A DNA stretch of 26,503 bases from Candidatus Puniceispirillum sp. (GTDB taxonomy: Bacteria; Pseudomonadota; Alphaproteobacteria; Puniceispirillales; Puniceispirillaceae), in contig JABJBD010000182.1 of assembly GCA_018668795.1 (NCBI GenBank), positions 1 through 26,503 of the forward strand, in the 5' to 3' direction. Numbering within the stretch: the first letter of the stretch is position 1; every line of letters begins with the position of its first letter. Both the position numbers and the translations under genes were made by a program. The notes beneath the pieces were generated by a model. The model saw only the letters and a list, made by a program, of their open reading frames with translations, did no database searches and had not been told where the DNA came from. Shown piece after piece: positions 24,345 to 26,503 of this stretch.

Positions 24345-25751
24345 ATGCGCAAAACATTTATTGGCCCCCGGCTTCGCCAACTTCGCCGTGACAGCGGACA
24401 AACACAGGCCCAGATGGCTGAAAAGCTTGGCATCAGCCCTGCCTATGTCAATTTATTGGAAAAAAACCAGCGTAGCTTGTCAGTGCAGGTTTTGATGGCT
24501 TTATCTGATGAATATAACGTTGATTGGCGTGATGTGGTTCTGGAAAAGAATACGACGGTTCTATCTGACCTGCGCAATATGTTGCAAGACCCTCTTTTTT
24601 CAGGCAATCCGCCTGATCTTGACGAATTACGCGCTGCCATCGATCACGCCCCACGCTTGATTGACAACTTCATAAAGCTTTATCAAAGTCACCGCACATC
24701 AATGGAAAAAATCATGCAGCTTGGCAGTGAGCGCATGCCAAAAGAAATACTCGACACATCTCCAGAAACCATGATCCACGATTTCTTTCGGGATAATCTA
24801 AACCATTTTGATGTATTGGAACGCGCTGCCGAAACCTTGGCAACCGAAGAAAACTATGACGCGGATGACGCCTATGCAATGCTCAAAGATCGTCTGAAAA
24901 ATCGACATAGCATAACCATTCGTATCATTCCGGTTGAGTCAATGGATGGCGCATTACGGGTTTTTGACGCCGAAACTGGGGATATTCAACTTTCCGAAGC
25001 TCTTGACCATAAAAACCGCACTTTCCAGCTGGCACATATCCTATGTTTTGTAGAATTTGGTTACATATTGGATAGCATAACTGACAACAGCCGCTTCGGA
25101 ACACAGACGAACATAGCGCGGTGCCAAATAGAATTAGCAAACTATTTTGCCGCCGCTTTTCTCATGCCTTATGAAAAGTTCATCACGCTGGCAGAGAAAA
25201 GCCGCTATGACATTGACCGTCTTGCCTCGGGATTTTTGGTATCTTTCGAACAGGTCTGTCATCGCCTGACCACCTTGCAACGACATGGGCGTCGCGGCGT
25301 ACCTTTCTTCTTTTTGCGGGTTGATAAGGCTGGCAATGTCACCAAACGATTTAACGCAACGACCTTTAACATCGCCGAACATGGCGGATCGTGCCCCGTA
25401 TGGAACATTCATACTGCCTTTCGCATGCCGGGTGTGATTCTGCCGCAATTTGTCGAACTTCCCGATGGGGAACAATTCTTTACACTTAGCTGTACAACTG
25501 AACGACCTGTTTACAGCCATGATACCCAAGACCGACGCCTTTCGATTTCGCTTGGATGTGAAATTAAACATGCTGATAAATTGATTTATACCTCTGGCCT
25601 TGCCAATTCGGCCGAGCGGTCATTTAGCCAGATTGGTATCAATTGCCATCTGTGCCTGCGCAAGGCCTGCTCACAACGTGCGCACGCGCCCCTATTTACT
25701 GAATTGACAACGGATACAAGCCGGCGTGGCGAAACGCGATATGAAAGCTAG
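24345..25751 (+). CDS. ScfR/RamB-type transcriptional regulator (XRE HTH plus ImmA/IrrE-like domain)
   Basis: 468 residues from the ATG at 24345, four bases after AGAGGA; a TTG at 24327 is rejected. The N-terminal XRE helix-turn-helix is at about 8-62 (QTQAQMAEKLGISPAYVNLLEKNQR in blocks). The central domain resembles the ImmA/IrrE peptidase fold (FQLAHILCF, then ELANYFAAAFLMPYEKFI), but the HExxH metal motif is lost at 231-235. The C-terminal domain carries a Cys cluster, CHLCLRKAC (434, 437, 442), followed by SQRAHAPL, as in short-chain fatty acyl regulators. Known relatives control acetate, propionate or glyoxylate metabolism in response to acyl-CoA-type signals. It diverges from the aminotransferase gene. 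Confidence 0.9.
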   Translation: MRKTFIGPRLRQLRRDSGQTQAQMAEKLGISPAYVNLLEKNQRSLSVQVLMALSDEYNVDWRDVVLEKNTTVLSDLRNMLQDPLFSGNPPDLDELRAAIDHAPRLIDNFIKLYQSHRTSMEKIMQLGSERMPKEILDTSPETMIHDFFRDNLNHFDVLERAAETLATEENYDADDAYAMLKDRLKNRHSITIRIIPVESMDGALRVFDAETGDIQLSEALDHKNRTFQLAHILCFVEFGYILDSITDNSRFGTQTNIARCQIELANYFAAAFLMPYEKFITLAEKSRYDIDRLASGFLVSFEQVCHRLTTLQRHGRRGVPFFFLRVDKAGNVTKRFNATTFNIAEHGGSCPVWNIHTAFRMPGVILPQFVELPDGEQFFTLSCTTERPVYSHDTQDRRLSISLGCEIKHADKLIYTSGLANSAERSFSQIGINCHLCLRKACSQRAHAPLFTELTTDTSRRGETRYES

Positions 25752-25787
25752 CCAGCGCACAGACAACGTCACGCATTTTACAACGGC

Positions 25788-25813
25788 TGGCGGAGAGACG
25801 GGATTCCAAACCC
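25788..25813 (-). other. tRNA-Ser 3'-end-like fragment (possible attachment-site scar)
   Basis: Read on the minus strand this 26-mer starts GGGTTTGGAATCCC and ends TCTCTCCGCCA. It looks like the T-arm, acceptor strand and CCA of an alphaproteobacterial tRNA-Ser (usual form GGGTTCGAATCCC...CTCTCCGCCA), with changes in the T-loop. No anticodon arm, D-arm or 5' acceptor strand can be found beside it, so it is not a functional tRNA. Such fragments are left when an element integrates into or excises from a tRNA gene. No integrase gene is present in the window. Confidence 0.45.
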
Positions 25814-25926
25814 TTTTGTAAGCCGCTGATCTGAATCATGTATTCTGACTGTAACAATCTAGACCCCACATCAGACCCCATATTCGTTCAAGGTTGCTGA
25901 TCCCGTTTCCTATTTCAGAATGATTT

Positions 25927-25959
25927 AATTCAATGACGCGTGAACTTATACATTGAATT
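25927..25959. repeat. Inverted repeat with 9-bp perfect arms
   Basis: AATTCAATG (25927-25935) and CATTGAATT (25951-25959) are separated by 15 bases. It sits about 125-160 bp before the dehydrogenase start. The arm spacing fits a dimeric regulator site or a weak hairpin. No T run follows, so it is not an intrinsic terminator. Confidence 0.5.
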
Positions 25960-26024
25960 CTTTGTGATCGGATCGAGGGTTAAATCATCAAGGGTCAAAA
26001 TTTATGTAAAGATTTTCTTATGCC

Positions 26025-26045
26025 TTTGATATGTGTTAAATCAAA
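26025..26045. promoter_or_regulatory. Palindrome TTTGAT-N9-ATCAAA before the dehydrogenase gene
   Basis: Six-base complementary arms spaced by nine bases, 40-60 bp before the TTG start, so near the expected promoter. It could be an operator for a regulator encoded beyond the window. The evidence is symmetry and position only. Confidence 0.35.
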
Positions 26046-26084
26046 AGATGCGTTGATGTTCTAATCATAGAGGCTTTAGATATT

Positions 26085-26503
26085 TTGTTAAACAGTTGGA
26101 AAATTGCAGTCATCCCTGGCGATGGAATTGGAAAAGAAACTGTTCCCGAGGGGCTAAGAGTATTAGAAGCCACTCAGGAGAAGTATAAGTTTGATCTGAA
26201 TTTTATTGAATATGATTTTGCCTCTGCAGATTACTTCGTAAAACATGGTCAGATGTTACCAGATGATTGGAAGGAACAATTGAGCCAAAGTGATGCGCTT
26301 TTCTTTGGCGCGGTAGGTTGGCCTGATATTGTCCCCGATCATGTGTCACTGTGGGGTTCACTCATTCAGTTCAGAAGAGAATTTGACCAATATGTCAGTT
26401 TGCGTCCAGCCCGCGCCATGGCTGGTGTTCCACTTCCATTGGCTAATCGCAAACCAGGCGACATTGATATGATGATTGTTCGCGAAAATACTGAAGGTGA
26501 ATA
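26085..26503 (+). CDS. Tartrate/D-malate dehydrogenase family protein (3'-truncated by window edge)
   Basis: 139 codons are visible, running off the window. A start must lie between the in-frame stop at 26037 and the first conserved motif. No ATG exists there, and TTG 26085 with AGAGG about 11 bases upstream is the best candidate. The N-terminus reads KIAVIPGDGIGKETVPEG. It continues with FFGAVGWPDIVPDHVSLWGS, REFDQYVSLRPARA and KPGDIDMMIVRENTEGE (in separate blocks), which match TtuC/DmlA beta-decarboxylating dehydrogenases rather than LeuB or Icd. These enzymes oxidise tartrate or D-malate with NAD+ and metal. The exact substrate is unresolved. Confidence 0.85.
   Translation, partial: MLNSWKIAVIPGDGIGKETVPEGLRVLEATQEKYKFDLNFIEYDFASADYFVKHGQMLPDDWKEQLSQSDALFFGAVGWPDIVPDHVSLWGSLIQFRREFDQYVSLRPARAMAGVPLPLANRKPGDIDMMIVRENTEGE

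Larger units (their letters stand above)
25752..26084. other. 333-bp intergenic region
   Basis: No ORF of note. It contains a tRNA-Ser 3'-end-like segment and two inverted repeats before the dehydrogenase gene, all listed separately. GACCCCA occurs twice at about 25862-25879. The base composition becomes AT-rich toward the dehydrogenase start, as expected for a promoter. Confidence 0.6.

Noticed and set aside
25740..25870. A complete tRNA-Ser gene on the minus strand.
   Set aside because: Only the T-arm and acceptor-like 3' end can be matched; no anticodon stem, D-arm or 5' acceptor strand is present.
22979..26503. A beta-hydroxyaspartate cycle cluster (bhcABCD).
   Set aside because: Only the aminotransferase could belong to it. 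The dehydratase, aldolase and iminosuccinate reductase genes are absent, and the regulator is ScfR-like, not IclR-like.
1..26503. CRISPR arrays, insertion sequences, phage genes or toxin-antitoxin pairs.
   Set aside because: No regularly spaced repeats, transposase, integrase or toxin-like genes were seen on either strand.

Overview
The window is about 26.5 kb of a bacterial chromosome of moderate, slightly AT-leaning composition. It most likely comes from a marine-type alphaproteobacterium. I infer this from the gene order phoR-pstSCAB-phoU-phoB with long PstA and PstC proteins, a tripartite tricarboxylate transporter, an ScfR/RamB-type regulator and a serine-glyoxylate aminotransferase. A SAR116-like relative would fit, but the sequence alone does not prove it. 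Genes are packed tightly, and no transposase, integrase or CRISPR array is present.

Region A (1-9336) is a galactoside utilisation locus. It holds a GH42 beta-galactosidase (5' end outside the window), galactokinase, galactose-1-phosphate uridylyltransferase, a GH4 (MelA-type) alpha-galactosidase, two sugar ABC permeases and a sugar-binding protein. A divergent AraC-family activator resembles E. coli MelR along its whole length. The periplasmic protein and the permeases would import an alpha- or beta-galactoside, GH4 and GH42 would release galactose, and GalK/GalT would start the Leloir pathway. GalE, a mutarotase and the ABC ATPase are not in view. A direct repeat with 21-bp spacing in the divergent promoter is a good candidate regulator site. 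A strong terminator hairpin lies between the binding-protein gene and the permeases.

Region B (9359-16676), all on the minus strand, is a full Pho regulon core: phoR, then pstS-pstC-pstA-pstB-phoU-phoB. An almost perfect Pho box lies upstream of pstS. The PhoR protein has no transmembrane segment.

Region C (16677-26503) is organised around carboxylic acid metabolism. A 0.5-kb AT-rich control region carries a perfect FNR/FixK-type palindrome and a long inverted repeat. It precedes tctC-tctB-tctA, an AAE3-like acyl/oxalyl-CoA ligase and a PanE-family reductase. Convergent to these is a serine-glyoxylate-type aminotransferase, divergently paired with an ScfR/RamB-like regulator. A 14-bp sequence is shared exactly by the tctC control region and the aminotransferase/scfR control region, which suggests common regulation. 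After a gap holding a probable tRNA-Ser 3'-end scar, the window ends inside a tartrate/D-malate dehydrogenase gene that starts with TTG. The most interesting hypothesis is that region C is a co-regulated pathway for uptake and breakdown of a small hydroxy- or oxo-dicarboxylate.
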